64,000 nt of DNA from Hymenolepis diminuta (GCA_900708905.1 CAADRB010000009.1:3283469-3347468); one strand, 5' to 3'; counted from the first letter of the stretch, positions 39,901 to 52,923 are shown. Made by a program: numbers and translations. Notes: a model not told the origin generated them from the sequence alone.

Positions 39901-42900
39901 GCCCTCGTATTTATGAAAGTTAATTCCCCATTGCATTATAAACTAACTTTGATCAGTTTAAAAGGTATTACCAAATCTTAATTTAAAACATATTAGAGGA
40001 GATCTAATCTGGAAATTTTTCGTCTACTAATAATAAAAAATTGGGTTGGTCATATCCTGCACTAATGAGCTCAAACCAAGAGATAGGCACACAAAAATTT
40101 AATTATCGAAAAATTATTATACAGTCATTATAATATATATTTACCATTGTTTTACCTCCATCGAGTGTTTTCATTAATAGGTAAACAATACAAAATTGAT
40201 TGGAGTTATAGAATTAGAAAATCTTTAGACAGAATTAGAAATATATTTTCATCTTGAGTTTTAAAATTATTATCTGCTTCAATTCATTAATTTTTGATAT
40301 TCAGGGAGAATAATCAATGAAGACTTGTGTGGTCATGTCTTGTGTCGTTTCACATAATTCTTAGGTGGAGTTTGGTTGGAGATCAGCTGGAACCTTCGTG
40401 ATTATGATTAATTCTTGTAGAAGTAAAGGTAACTTTAGAAATAGCGTTTGGTTTATTATCCTTTTACCTCAGTATTTCATAAAACAGTTTAGTAAAAAAA
40501 ACACTGGCTGAAAGCAAAATTAAACCCTATCTATTTGGGAAATTAGATGTGTTCAAGTGTATCTATTTCAAATTCCCTTGTATTTTTAAATTCTTCAAAG
40601 TCGTTTGGATAGGAGGTAGAAAGAAATTCATCATATCATGCAAACGGAATTCTTCCCTCGATACTAAAGAGACTATTTCAGTTTCTGGTCTTCTATGATC
40701 TAGTCTGGGAATGAAATCATCGTTGAATTTCAGGTCTTCCTTTTTCTCTATTTGATCTTAGCAATTTTGGTCACAGGGTTACCTCAATGGTCCCTTGCCA
40801 AATCGCAGTCTGAACTGAATCACTGGCAATAACTGTTATAACCCTATTTGCCTCCCAGATGGGGTACAGATTTCAGAACTCCATAACAAAACGAATTAAA
40901 ATTTTTCGTGCCTTTACTCAAATTATTGTTAAGCGACGACTAGTGAATTTAGCACAATTTATAAATAACTAGAAATAACATTGTTGATGTAATTTTTATT
41001 GGATAAAAATTATTCATTTCTATCCAACAATTTAATTAAATCTTATCCATATTAGTGTTAACTGAGAGCGCGTTTTTTCATAACCAACATGTGCGTATGA
41101 AGAAGCAAGTGAAATAATTCTTAGAAGTTGAGATCACATTCGGATTGGTTTTCTCTATTTTTCTGTGTGTCGTAACCTTAGTGCAAGACCGCATTTCGCA
41201 CATGATATTTCAGTGCTTGTCATTTCAAAGGATCTTTTGCATTCGATATGCACCTACCATGTATGAACCTGTCTAGTTATTTATCATCTTCGTAAAGATG
41301 TAACAATATTTAGTTGTGCAATTCGCGAACTATTTGAAGAAAGGTACTTTTCAACACTTCTCGAATAGAGGAAACTCGAAAAGCTTTAAATTATAGATCG
41401 TTATAAGATAGTTCAATAGGTCGTTCCAGCCTTTCTATTGATGAACTCCAAATTCGTGTCCTTTGATTTGATAAAAATTCCCAAACCCATTTTGTGTTAA
41501 CAACATCTGGCTTGGGTAGAGGGGATGTATTATATGACCGCTCTTATTTGGAGCTGACTTTTTCTTGTCCAGGTCTAGTCAGCGCGTCTATATCAACTAT
41601 GCCGTCAATCATCATTTGCACATTGTTAAACGTACAGACAATTACTGACACTGTAATTCTGTTTCTACTTATTAAACTTAAGTACTTCGTGTATTTCCTT
41701 AGGCTCTGACAGAGGCAAGAGAACGAGCGGAGAATCTGCGACATTCACTAAAACAAGAAGAGGCGCGAGTAAGCGATCTGAATGCGAAATTGACTGCAAC
41801 CCGTGAGGCACATCGAAATGAACAGAAAAGAGCTGCTGGACAAATGGAAGTTATTAGTAAACTCAATCGGGATATCGATATTCTTAAAAGGCAACTTAAA
41901 GTAATGACTAGCTGGATAGTCAGAGTTTTACTTATAAAATTTAAGTAGTATGCGATTTTTACTTTTTAGGATATGGGGAAAATTCGTGAGCGCGAAGCCA
42001 AACGTCTCTGTGACGAGATGACTGTTCAAGAGACAATGGTGAAGTATAACAAAGCCTTGGCCGAAATCACTACTCTGAAGGATCGCATTGCTGAATTGGA
42101 AGAAGTCAAGCAGTCAAAGATCGAACTTGAAGTTAAATATGAAGAGTGAGTTCGTCTGATTTTTAAATCGAAGTTCATTTGCCGTTTATTAACTGAATGG
42201 AACAGAGGTAATCTCATTAATGGAAATTTGTTAGTTTTAAGTCTATTTTTCTTTGGTAGTAGAAATATATCGGCTTCTAATTGTGTGTGTCTTTATTTCC
42301 TTCTCCAAAAAACCTATTTCTGCTATTTTATTCCCCTTTCAATTGCTGGAATGTGTGTAGCTCATCTGACAGATGATTGAGCTTGAAATTCTACTGTTAT
42401 TTTTGATAGCCACATTATTTTTAGTGCTTAATCTATGGGATTTGGTTGCCTTTATCACATGGTATTTGTACTCAGTTAGATGTGGGATTAAATAACTATA
42501 AGTGCACTAAGAAATTTTCTTTGTAATTAAATCATGCCAGATTCGACGATATTCTTTAATTGTGAAATAGTACCATGACCTCAGATTCGGTAGAATTCGC
42601 GTGATGGTAGAACACAATTTAAGAACTTAGTAATAAATTCTTGTAGTAATAGATCTTTTCATATGAATGATTACTGAAGGCCAAACCACCGTTAGTTTAT
42701 TATTTAGTGTCAAGATTACAGGAGCAGAATGATCTCACATTCTCCCTACCATTAAAAGGACTGAGTCAGCGCCCCAGCAAACTTCTGTCTATCCTGCTCC
42801 GAGATGGCTGTGGTTTCACATTATCTTCAGTTTATAAGGCATATGTTGAAAATAAAATCAATATATGATGTGATACAATGTCTCTAAATGTCATCCTCAA

Positions 42901-45900
42901 TATTTCATAGCTAATATTCATTGTAAACTCTCAATTTTACTATGATTTGTCGAAAGTATTTATGGAGTTCCGCACAGATCAGATCAGTTTAACATATAAA
43001 ATGCTGTTCAGAATCTTAATTCACTTTCTAGTTTTGCTTGCATCTTCACTTTCTAGTTTTGCTTGCATCTTCACATGCATTTCAAACCTTGGTTTGCATC
43101 GTTGGATTTTTTCTGTAAATTTTCACTTTTAATTCGCCTGTCAGTTAACTTTTTAAGTATGTTTCAATTCTCATAAACAAAACAACTTTGTCGATGGGTA
43201 TAAAATTAATAGGGTACTCGATGTCTGACATTTTTTTGTTCTTCTATTCACAACAAGACTACATAAACACGATAAGGAGACAGGCCGATATTCTCTCCTA
43301 CAGGGTAGTGATTGAGGTTCAATGAAATTTACTCATACAATCCGAATTATTATCGAGATAACTTGACTTACTGAGAACAGGGTATCTTTCGTCAAAAAGA
43401 TGATTAATGTGACTAGCTGACAATAAGGCTGGGGAAATTAAATATTAACTAGATAAGAATGAGTGATTAAGGCTTAAAGGAATGGAACATTTTATTTGAG
43501 GGTTGGATGTATGCTGATGGCACAGAAGTCAGTGTGCACGTCTGAAATATCGGAAATCAAGAGATCCATGTCCATTGTTATACAACTGGTAGTGTGGGCA
43601 GTCTGGTTACCCACACTGCCAGACTACTGCTACCACACTGTTCTCGTTAGAACAGCTCCAGAACATATTCCCTCTACCCTCAATAAGTGTTGTATGTACA
43701 CTTTTCCTGATGCGCTCCGGGAAATTGAGAATTGGATTGGCTAACTAAAATGGAAGACTTAAATGATGCGGTTAGTGAGGATTAGTACGTTACTGTCCCT
43801 TCTTTTTTCCTACTAGACTTCAACATGCCCACGACAATCTAGTCTCAGTACGAGAGGAAATGGCCAGTTGTGTGGAGCGTGAAACTCAGCTTTCTGAATT
43901 CACTCGTCGCCTAACTGAGCGCACTGCAGGTCTTCAATCAGCCCACTTGGCAGCTCAAGAGCGACTGGCTGCCAGTGAGAAAGCCGTTGCGGAGGCCTCT
44001 CGTGCTGCTCATGAGGCTACAGAACTCCTCCAAGCCACAGAAGCTCGGGCTCGAAGCGAACGCGCTGAGGCTGCCGCTACCATTACGCAGCTTGAAACAA
44101 AGGTAAGCTAGTTTGCTGCGTTTGCCCATTTTAATTTGAAATAACTGATTGTCGTTGTATTAACGGCTGCTTCGGCGGTGCAAGGGTTGACTTGTTCGCC
44201 TACAAAGTCGGAGATCATCAAGTGATCTAGTGGACCAACCGTACTAGTACAATCTGACAGATAAAGGGAGTAACAAAATGTTGGTTTATCACCGGAGAGG
44301 TTCCATGATGCTATCCCTCTTCCCAGAATGAGCATCATAATAATTGCCGCCTTCATAACCAACACTGCTTACTTCATTTTCATTATTTCGACATCTCCCA
44401 TTATTTTATAACAAGATTCAGAGTTTGGGATACCTCTACTCTTCTTAGACTATTCTTATTGATTGTGTGGTTAAGATTTCTCCATCCATAAAAACACTAC
44501 TTTACCATTTGACTATACCTAATCAGTGTGTGCATTAGTTTCTTCCTTGGGTACTAATTGATCCTTTGGGTGAGCTTTAATCTCTTCAAATTGCGAGATT
44601 CTTAGGAAAAATTTGCTTAATATACCGCACATGGATCTACTCAAACTATTAAGGCTGGAAAAACTTGAAAGTTCAGATTCTAGGATTAGCGATAATTTAC
44701 TCTAATGCAGTTCATTATATTTTCTCTGGGATTATAAAATCTAAGCTATCTGTCCTGGAACGTTCAATGTCTCCTCCATTCTGTAATGTTCAGTTGTATT
44801 TTAGTCATTTCCACCTTATAATGGACAACTGTACTTAGATCTTACGGAATCACTACCTGTTCTTACGACCGTTATTAACTGCCTGTAGATTTCCAAGTTG
44901 ACGGAATCCGAAGCTTCTCTAAAAGCCGAATTGGCACGACAGCAGGTTGAAAAAGCCGCCCTTAAACGCAAACAAAACGGTCTAGATCGTGAGTTAGCAC
45001 GCCTGGTGGCCCAACAACGAAAACGATCTACTCAAGAACTGCGTCAACAGACTTCCCAGAAATCAGACAATGTGTCAGAGAAATCACCCATGGGGTCAAA
45101 TCTAAGTCTTTCCGTTGTTTCTGATGAGAAACTGCCTCCTTCCCCAGCTCCTTTTCATACCTCTGAAGCGGTAAGATCCGAGTTCTTTGAGTGAATATAC
45201 TCGTTTTTATTGTTGGTTTTGCTGAGTGCTTGGTGTTTTTCAGGTTCAAGATTCTACTCAAACTCCACCTCTTGGTAATGCTCTTTTAGTTTCGTCTGTT
45301 CCGTTGAATGTAAACTGTGGATTAACTACCATCACCCCTGATATGTCTTCCATATCTGCCCTTGAGGTACAAACTCTGGAGCCGAATAGGAATCTTCTAT
45401 TGAATAAAATTGATCGACTTCAGAGAACTAATGTGCGACTGATGGAGAAGATTGATTTTATGCATGAACATATTGGTCAGCTGACACAAGAGTTACAGAA
45501 GAAAACAAAAATTTTACAGGTAGGTTAAATATCGAATTTCAAATTTCAGTTTGTGTTTCATTGAACTCGATACGATTAGACGGGCTACATGTTTCGACTA
45601 ACTTTCGTAAAACTCCGATATTCAGTGTTCTAATAGAAATAATTACGTGTACATCGTTTCACTTTTCCCAGAAGTGAGGTTCGGAAAATCACCTTCTGCT
45701 TTAAAATTGCGACCCCAAATGTACTTTTGTACAATTAAAGTACACCACGCAAATAGGATTATTTATGACATGGGCTTATCGTGCATAATACCGGATTTTT
45801 GAAAGTATAAAGAGAAGGGTAAAGACAAATCGTTAGTTGGTGTTTTTGTTGCGCCTATTCTCGGAATGAGGAAAAGTTGAGACAAGTTTTTTGGCGGTTT

Positions 45901-48900
45901 GTTTTAATAATTGTGATCTAGCATCACTTAAATAAATTCTCTTTGATGATTTAAAATGATCCCACTGACTCTCACTCTTGAAACTTGGCATGTAGGTTAT
46001 ATGAGCGTGCTTTCGCTAATTGTTAAACAGCTTTCAGCTATGTTACTTCAGTTAATTTCAACCAACTACGTTATTACATGTTTTCATCTATGTTTACTAT
46101 GTGTTTATGTGTAGTTTAACCGAGTTATTCGAAAGAATATTCTGAATGACTTCCGATCTCTCATTTTAAATTTTTAGCATTTTGATTTATAGGCCTGTGA
46201 TTCCGAGTGTAGTTTGCGTAATTTCTCAGCCACGTGCCCAGCTAACAGCATTATTAGAATAGCATAAAACCCAAAGGAATAAAACATTAAAGAACTGAAT
46301 AACATCTGAACACATTACACAATAGGATAGGTGGCAGTAAAAAATGAATTCATGGAGCTACTTACAACAACGCTGGTCAAGAGAATTGGTAGTTCTTTAT
46401 ATTATAGAAGGAAATAAAATTACAGCATGGCCAAAGCATTAGAGTGATGCATATATTAATGAGCATGACGTAGGAATAACCACAAGAGGAATTAAAACAA
46501 TTCAATCGGGAACTGAATTCGCCACATGCTTCCATCAATATTTGTGAACCTCTTAAGGCAGCAGTAGTGTTTAATCTCATGGATTTTAGATTAGCAGATA
46601 TGAAATAAATCTGTTGTGTCAATCAATAAATCAGTCTTTTTCAGGAATGTGATTGTCAGTCACATTAATTATCTGATTTTTGCTGCTTCCAGTGGTTGCA
46701 TAAACCCAAGTGCTGTCTTTCTTGCATTGAGGTCATGCTTGTTCTCACCTTAAAGGAGTACCACTTCCCCGTTGTACGTTCTCGTGGATTTTCCCTATTT
46801 GTAGTAATTAACCGATAGATCGATAAAAATTTAGTAATATTAGCTCAACTAAGTTAGAGGTCACGAGCTTCTTACGCGTCTACACACACTTAACTGATCG
46901 AACGACTAATCGTACTAGTTAATACTGATCAAGATAAGGGTGGTAGAAAGTAATTTTCCCGTCAGAGAGGCCCTAGAATGGTACTTCTTTGTTCACATTA
47001 AGTGTCAAAAAATGTTTCCCTTCAATGGACTTTGGAATCCTTGATATAACTTATATGTAATTACACTGATTCATTTGCTACCTGATGCGGAGTATTTTAT
47101 CCTAAAGAAGCATTCGAGGGCATATAAATGTTAGGTTGTCTTGAGGAGTTGCAATTGAGAGATATACTCGTACATTTATTTATGTTCAATCTTAGTTAAG
47201 TAGAAGTTGGGTTATACATATACCAAGTATCCTCTCTCATTAGTTCAATAATTTTAATGAGAAATTGTAAACGAAAAAAAGAACTTCGCTTAAGCATTCG
47301 TAAGAAACACAGGTAACATTGGTTCTCATTTAATCTAGTCAGGTGAAATGTATACCTATTACCATTTCCTCAATTTAAATCTGAATTTTATATAAATTTA
47401 TAAACAATTAAATTTTAGTAATTATAGGAGAGATTGCAGTTAAGTGTTCCTAATTGTTCAGATTCTTTTATGGTTGAGAACTTTCTCTTAATTCTGATAA
47501 TTAATCCTATTTTTAAAATGTTTTTATCCTTGTTTCTGCTGGGGGCTCATCTTAGGATTATTTTCAGATGTTTGCTCTTAAACAAAACAAATTGATAAAA
47601 GTTTATTCTCATTTTCGACATTTGTACTACTCTAAAGTGAATTTGAATCGATTAATGTAAAAGCAACTTTTTCTAGTTTTTAAATGAAAACCATTATTAA
47701 ATGACAATCCTTTATAAGATTTAGTTTATTAATTATAATAGTGTTAATATTTCAAAATGATTTAAAGTTAAAATAGCTACTAAGTCTGTGTTTTTGCCTC
47801 ATTTTCTGTTCCTTAACCAATTCTTACTTTAACATTGGCTATCAAAATTCTCTTAAAATTCGATCAACTATGGATGCTCTGAACTCTTCTTGGCACATAA
47901 TTAAAAGGAAACAGTTGACTATGGATCAAGATAACACATAGGCTGAAAAGTCCCGGGCCTAGCACATGGATGGCGCTAGTTCTATTGCAGTCACCTTTTT
48001 TTCAGTTAATACTAACCTTCAAAAGACAGGTGTTAAAATTTTATGATATTCTATTCATTAGTTTGTGAGTTATTGTGTTAAGAGTGACGCTACTTTCGTT
48101 ATTTTCAAAACAATGGGTCAAAAACAATTTCGTGTTCTAATTTTACACCGCTTCTTGATGGGAAAAGATACCGTTCAAACAAAGCAGTGGCTTGAAAAGT
48201 GTTATGGGGACTCCGCTCCATCAGAAACAACAATAAAACGTTGGTTTGCTGACTTCAAAGGTGGTCGTAGAGACACCGACACCGAGACACANNNNNNNNN
48301 NNNNNNNNNNNNNNNNNNNNNNNNNNNNNNNNNNNNNNNNNNNNNNNNNNNNNNNNNNNNNNNNNNNNNNNNNNNNNNNNNNNNNNNNNNNNNNNNNNNN
48401 NNNNNNNNNNNNNNNNNNNNNNNNNNNNNNNNNNNNNNNNNNNNNNNNNNNNNNNNNNNNNNNNNNNNNNNNNNNNNNNNNNNNNNNNNNNNNNNNNNNN
48501 NNNNNNNNNNNNNNNNNNNNNNNNNNNNNNNNNNNNNNNNNNNNNNNNNNNNNNNNNNNNNNNNNNNNNNNNNNNNNNNNNNNNNNNNNNNNNNNNNNNN
48601 NNNNNNNNNNNNNNNNNNNNNNNNNNNNNNNNNNNNNNNNNNNNNNNNNNNNNNNNNNNNNNNNNNNNNNNNNNNNNNNNNNNNNNNNNNNNNNNNNNNN
48701 NNNNNNNNNNNNNNNNNNNNNNNNNNNNNNNNNNNNNNNNNNNNNNNNNNNNNNNNNNNNNNNNNNNNNNNNNNNNNAAAGGAAATACCATTAACAGTGA
48801 ATATTATATAGCGTTATTGGAGCGTTTGAAGATCGAAATTGCAAAGAAACGACCGCATATGTCAAAGAAAAAAATTTTGTTTCATCAAGACAACGCACCG

Positions 48901-50986
48901 TGTGACAAGTCAATCAAAACAATGGCAAAACTACATGAATTGAATTTCGAATTGCTCCCACATCCACCGTATTCGCCAGATTTGGCTCCCAGCAACTACT
49001 GGCTGTTCGCAGACCTGAAAAAATGCTCGCCGGTANGAAATTTCGCACGAATGAAGAGGTTATCGCTGAAACTGAGGCCTATTTTAAGGCAAAAGATAAA
49101 TCGTTCTACAAAAGTGGTATTGAAATGTTAGAGCGGCGCTGGAATGATTGCGTTGCTCTTGATAGAGATTACGTTGATGAATAAAGCTAATTTTGAACCA
49201 AAAACTGTGTTTTCTTTGTCAGGCCCGGGACTTTTTACCCCATGTGTTAATATGGACTCCCAATTATTTGAATTACATTTCTGACTCCGAAAGCCTGTTT
49301 CATATAATGTATACAATAAAAACGGTTCCTTCTTTTAGTTTGTATTTCAGTATCTTTACACTATATTGGGAATCAAAATGGCCATTCCAATGCCAGTACA
49401 TCGGTAAATTGGCATCAATAACCTGTCAGACCTTAAATCCCTCCAGAGGTCACCGATATACATAACTTCTCAAGGCAATTGTTGGACTCTCATGATCTAT
49501 CTTTCTTACCCAATAACATACAACCATATCGATATGTTGTATCTTTTACTTTATGGTATATGGAAACCATTTATCTTCCTTCTCAGAATTGTCTTTCTCG
49601 AGAAGCGGAGAATGAGGGAGCAGCGGTGCCCACCACTGTGGATGCGAACAAACGGCAGCGAATGCGACGCGGTGGCACTCTGATGGCCGCAGTATTTTCT
49701 GGTGATGCTTCCGCACCAGACTCCGACCTGCGCACCTCTCTTCAACTCAACCAAAAACTGCAGTCGGTGCTTGAAGACACTCTTTATAAGAATCTTACTC
49801 TTAAGGTAAACTTGGATCATTTATTATTCATCGTAAATGCAAAAATGGAAAGGCAAGAACAAACAGAAATATGAAAGCTTTTAGGGCTAGGTTGAACCGT
49901 GAGTTCGTATTTCCAGTCGCGTTCAATGATTATCAGTTAGAGGTTAGGTTTAGTGTTTGATCATCTCTTCTCTGCACCATTCAGAGACTTTATAAGACTA
50001 GTCGTTTGTTGACCTTTTCCTTTAACTCCTATTGGACTTTGTTCAGATGCCCTCGCACAATGAAAACCTGTACATTTCTTGGCCCTGCCATGAGTATCAA
50101 ATAAAGAACGGGTATCAGATAACGAGAGAAATCAGTAAACACAGGATGACGTGGTTAAGATCACTATAGCCTCTTAGCTAACAAGGGCTTTATGTAATAA
50201 AGTATCTGCCATCCCACCTCTAGATCCATCACATAATCATGAAGTTCGACCTTGGACTTTTCCGCGATAGATAACAGCGTTTACCACAGGTCGTAAATGT
50301 GCCAAAATAAACCATCATAATAAGTGTATACTTTCCAATGAAATTACCGCAAACATTTCCATCCCTTCACCCCTTAAGACAATTTCATTGAATCCAGTTA
50401 ACAATTTTTTCCCATATTTGGTCATAATCGCGTGAGTTACTTTATAAATGAATCAGAGAAATAAAAAAAAAGATCATAAGTCGTGTGTCCTGTTAAATAA
50501 GTTATCAAACTGAACCCCAAGAAATACTATCTTCATTACAATCAACACAGATCATCAACAGGTCAATCAAAAATGAATACAATCGGAAACAAACTCGTCT
50601 TTTAGTTGATTTAAGGCTTAAAAGTCATGGTTTACACCACTTCTACATTATTGGACTGGATCAAGACGCCACGCGAGTTGTTCAGAAGCCAGATTTAATT
50701 GACTAACACCTAGGAGAATACGTGCCTTCCAATTTTCATTTAATCTAGATTACTTATTGAGTCAAGTCAGGGTTGACGACTGTTCACCGGCGTCTTTGTA
50801 TAATAAATAAACACTTTTCTATCTCTCCCTTACTTTACTTTGCAACAGGAAAACGTCGACACCTTAGCAGACGAGGTCGCCCAACTAAAACGAGCCAACT
50901 CAGAACTAAAAATTTTCGTTTCTTCTCAATGTTTGGAAGAAAACACTCCTCAAGAATGCTGCCTACTCCGCTCCCCTCCCCCCTAA
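36973..50986 (+). CDS. CCDC186: CCDC186 homologue (CCCP-1 / Golgin104), coiled-coil dense-core-vesicle protein
   Basis: In animals CCDC186 and its nematode homologue CCCP-1 are peripheral coiled-coil proteins of the trans-Golgi that bind RAB2 and are needed for dense-core vesicle maturation. Nine exons: 36973-38019, 38096-38227, 41703-41900, 41970-42145, 43817-44102, 44889-45170, 45244-45519, 49587-49805, 50849-50986. All introns are GT/AG and frames join cleanly (only the exon 4/5 join splits a codon); the product is 917 residues, human about 898. Residues 1-280 are a Ser/Asn/Glu-rich disordered region; coiled coil runs from about 285 to 670. The C-terminal block is diagnostic: LMEKIDFMHEHIGQLTQEL, QKKTKILQ, RRGGTLMAAVFSG and LQSVLEDTLYKNLTLKEN match the vertebrate order and spacing. 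Intron 7 (4067 nt) holds a mariner; introns 5 and 7 hold copies of a short repeat. ACCCTATTT after CATTTTAG at 36911 may begin the 5' UTR exon. Confidence 0.93.
43022..43074. repeat. Two-copy tandem repeat, 25-nt unit
   Basis: A 25-nt unit beginning CACTTTCTAGTTTTGC occurs twice in a row (43022-43046 and 43047-43071) without mismatch, followed by the first three bases of a third. It lies in CCDC186 intron 4 and looks like a recent slippage duplication. Confidence 0.9.
43592..43638. repeat. Imperfect hairpin in CCDC186 intron 4
   Basis: GTGTGGGCAGTCTGG at 43592-43606 pairs with CCAGACTACTGCTACCACAC at 43619-43638 if two small bulges are allowed; an alternative inner pairing is GTGTGGG with CCCACAC. 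This is a small island richer in G and C within AT-rich intron sequence. Confidence 0.5.
44165..44335 (+). repeat. Dispersed repeat C, copy 1 (CCDC186 intron 5)
   Basis: This stretch aligns by eye with 46858-46990. Shared blocks in order are TGATC, CGTACTAGT, CTGA, ATAA(A/G)GG, GTA and AGAGG. Both copies are in the sense orientation of the gene. The class is unknown. Confidence 0.45.
46858..46990 (+). repeat. Dispersed repeat C, copy 2 (CCDC186 intron 7)
   Basis: Partner of 44165-44335, about 2.7 kb downstream in the same orientation and about 0.95 kb before the mariner insertion. The CGTACTAGT block is exact in both. Confidence 0.45.
47934..47960 (+). repeat. Mariner left terminal inverted repeat
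   Basis: Begins ACACATAGGCTG and ends AAAAGTCCCGGGCCT. It differs from the right end at three positions. Confidence 0.92.
48113..49184 (+). pseudogene. Mariner transposase, broken
   Basis: The enzyme cuts and pastes its element through a DDE/D catalytic core. The ATG at 48113 starts MGQKQFRVLILHRFLMGK, and the N-terminal DNA-binding region continues with a helix-turn-helix-like part (APSETTIKRWFADFKGG). The gap at 48292-48777 removes the middle, including the first catalytic Asp. After the gap the frame resumes at 48778 and reads KKILFHQDNAP (second catalytic Asp) and YSPDLAPSNYWLF. The third catalytic Asp, 34 residues on, is Asn (AAC at 48994-48996). A single-base loss in the A run at 49018-49023 shifts the frame; beyond it the true C-terminus continues (FRTNEEV, MLERRWNDCV, RDYVDE) to the TAA at 49182-49184. 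An undetermined base lies at 49036. The frame also differs across the gap, but the gap length may be arbitrary. The copy is inactive as assembled; the deletion could be a sequencing error. Confidence 0.9.
48292..48777. other. Assembly gap (486 N)
   Basis: A run of N inside the mariner transposase. Since mariner copies are repetitive, the gap probably reflects a repeat the assembler could not close; a further single N lies at 49036. Confidence 0.98.
49221..49247 (-). repeat. Mariner right terminal inverted repeat
   Basis: Reverse complement begins ACACATGGGGTA and ends AAAAGTCCCGGGCCT, matching the left repeat at 24 of 27 positions, and is followed by TA. Confidence 0.92.
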
Positions 50987-51123
50987 AAAAATAATTCTGT
51001 GATAGAACTCCAGCATTCATATCAGCAAATGTTTACTCCGCACTCCAATATTGATCTCATTATGTATTTGTGATGTAATTTGTCTTTTCTCTCCCTGCCT
51101 TTTTTTCTGCTTATCACTTTATT

Positions 51124-51129
51124 AATAAA
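51124..51129 (+). promoter_or_regulatory. Possible poly(A) signal of CCDC186
   Basis: AATAAA lies 138 bases past the CCDC186 stop codon, a reasonable distance for a 3' UTR. Such hexamers are frequent by chance in AT-rich DNA. Confidence 0.35.
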
Positions 51130-51199
51130 CACTACGTGTCCTTGTGGAAACTTCCCTTTTTTCTCAATCAACTCAATGGCTAAATAATACAAATATCTA

Positions 51200-51620
51200 T
51201 TAATGAAAACTAAGGTATACATCAAGGATGGAAGACAGGTTAACTTCCAATTTCAACATACAAACTTGGTAATGTTCCAGACTTAATTCCATTTTCAGCT
51301 TATTCCAGGTAACAGGAGCGCGGAATTCCGAGAGACCGTATTCTGTGCAAGTTGTGGGGACATTTGGACGCTGCAAATACGAGGAGTGCATTCAATGAGA
51401 GAATAAGATTGGGTTTCATTTGCTGATAATATATACAAAGTGGACCGGTTAGTGTTGCATTTCATGTGGTGAGGAAACATGAAGATAGGAATTGAGAGAC
51501 AGGGGTCCGGAATGTCGCAGTTCAAGGAAGTGAAAGACCTACGAGAACCCATTCGATGATACAACAAAGATGCCGAGCACGAAATTGTGAGAAGTGCAGT
51601 TGCTGCGAGCGCCATTGACT
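51200..51620 (-). pseudogene. Possible decayed non-LTR retrotransposon 3' end
   Basis: Read on the minus strand, one frame gives HHMKCNTNRSTLYIL and, after a frame change, TEYGLSEFRAPVTWNKLKME followed by a Leu-rich tail. This order (a His/Arg/Asn/Ser stretch, then T-x-YG-x-x-x-FR-x-x-x-x-WN-x-L, then a Leu-rich end) is the usual C-terminus of LINE reverse transcriptase ORFs. No catalytic motif or poly(A) tail is seen, so only a short relic can be proposed. Confidence 0.35.
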
Positions 51621-52923
51621 GAAATAGGAAAAGGCACCCTTAGTTTGATTTCTACCAAATGCAAGTCAAGCACCGATTTAACACTTCTGGCCATTTTTAA
51701 GTATTTAAAATCGCAGTACATATAGACTAGTAAAAAAAGAAAACCTCAACTTAAAGCACCTAATCATTCTGCATTAACGAATATGAACTAGGTGCTCGTT
51801 ATAATGTATGGTTCAGCCCAGTGTTATGAAGTATGCTATAACTGCTCAGATCCCAGAGAAGAAAAGACGAACTAGTCTACCAGCCAGATCAGACTTATGG
51901 ATGTAATTTGGAATCTATATACACATAATTGGGTTTGGGCGGAGGAGACTGAACCACTTATTGATATTTCTTGTCCGACAAGGCAGAACATGGTTAGTCG
52001 GACAGTCCGGCCAATCGATGAATGGTGGTTAGTCCCATCATGCCGTAAACTGCCACGGTTATAACGCGGAAGTGGCATAGCTATGACAGGATCGATAATG
52101 GACCTCCGATGCAGGGCAGAGTATTGTTTCGTCTCCTTTCCAGTATCACCACCCAATCCGATGTACTTGGATAGTTCCAGATGTATAAATCTGTTGGACA
52201 TCAAAAGAAATGACCAATTTTCGTTTAAATTAGATTTTCATGCATTCTAGACCATTTTATTTTTACAAGTCAGTTGTCGTGGACACTTACCATTCGGCCA
52301 TTTAAACAAACGTCATATCTAAGGTTTGGATATAGGATACTTAGATTTCAGCACAAATTTACCGGGGGAATAGGAAAGACATATTGTGAAATTTCATGCT
52401 TGAAACCAAGACTTCTGCCTAGCTCCATTGTGGCTCAAGCCTCTTAGTCCTTAAAAAAAAATACTGAGAATGCTCGATTGAAATTTAGCTTTCAAGACAA
52501 GTAAGAGAAAATCGGGAATTCCATCATTAGGAAACATAATTTCCATTCATTTACACTTTCTTAATCGCAGTCCAGCCTAAATTCGAACTGCAGAAAAGCG
52601 TAAGTTTAAAAGACTGGATGATGGCGTCACTTGCAAAGTGTTACAGAAAACAAGTAGATATAAATTAACGATATTTTTCCTATTATAATCAAGATAGCGG
52701 GATGGTGAAGTTTATTTGATTTTTCGGTGTTAATTTGGGAAAACTAAATTTTTTAAATAAAAAAGTTTCTTAATAAATAGCATCCGGGGCGTTTGTTCAC
52801 ACAACAACCTACGAATTAAAACAGCTATTAAGAGAGAAAAAGCTACTGACGAACAAAATGACATATCTGTACAGATTTCTGATTTTATAAACCTCGCATA
52901 CATGCTATTATCCCAATAGATTT

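Larger units (their letters stand above)
47934..49247 (+). mobile_element. Mariner (Tc1/mariner, DD34D) transposon copy in CCDC186 intron 7
   Basis: The element is bounded by 27-bp terminal inverted repeats at 47934-47960 and 49221-49247 (24 of 27 bases match; the inner AAAAGTCCCGGGCCT is identical). Each end is flanked by TA (47932-47933 and 49248-49249), the target duplication expected for this superfamily. It encodes one transposase in the same direction as the host gene. An assembly gap covers its middle. It lies wholly inside an intron about 340 bases before exon 8, so it should not alter the CCDC186 protein. Confidence 0.93.
50987..52923. other. Intergenic region between CCDC186 and CNPPD1
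   Basis: The two genes converge here. The region holds the CCDC186 3' UTR, a possible poly(A) signal at 51124, and a possible LINE remnant at 51200-51620 (-). The 110-codon minus-strand frame at 51872-52204 has no recognised motif; this 0.4-kb patch is less AT-rich than its surroundings and may be an uncharacterised repeat. Confidence 0.5.
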
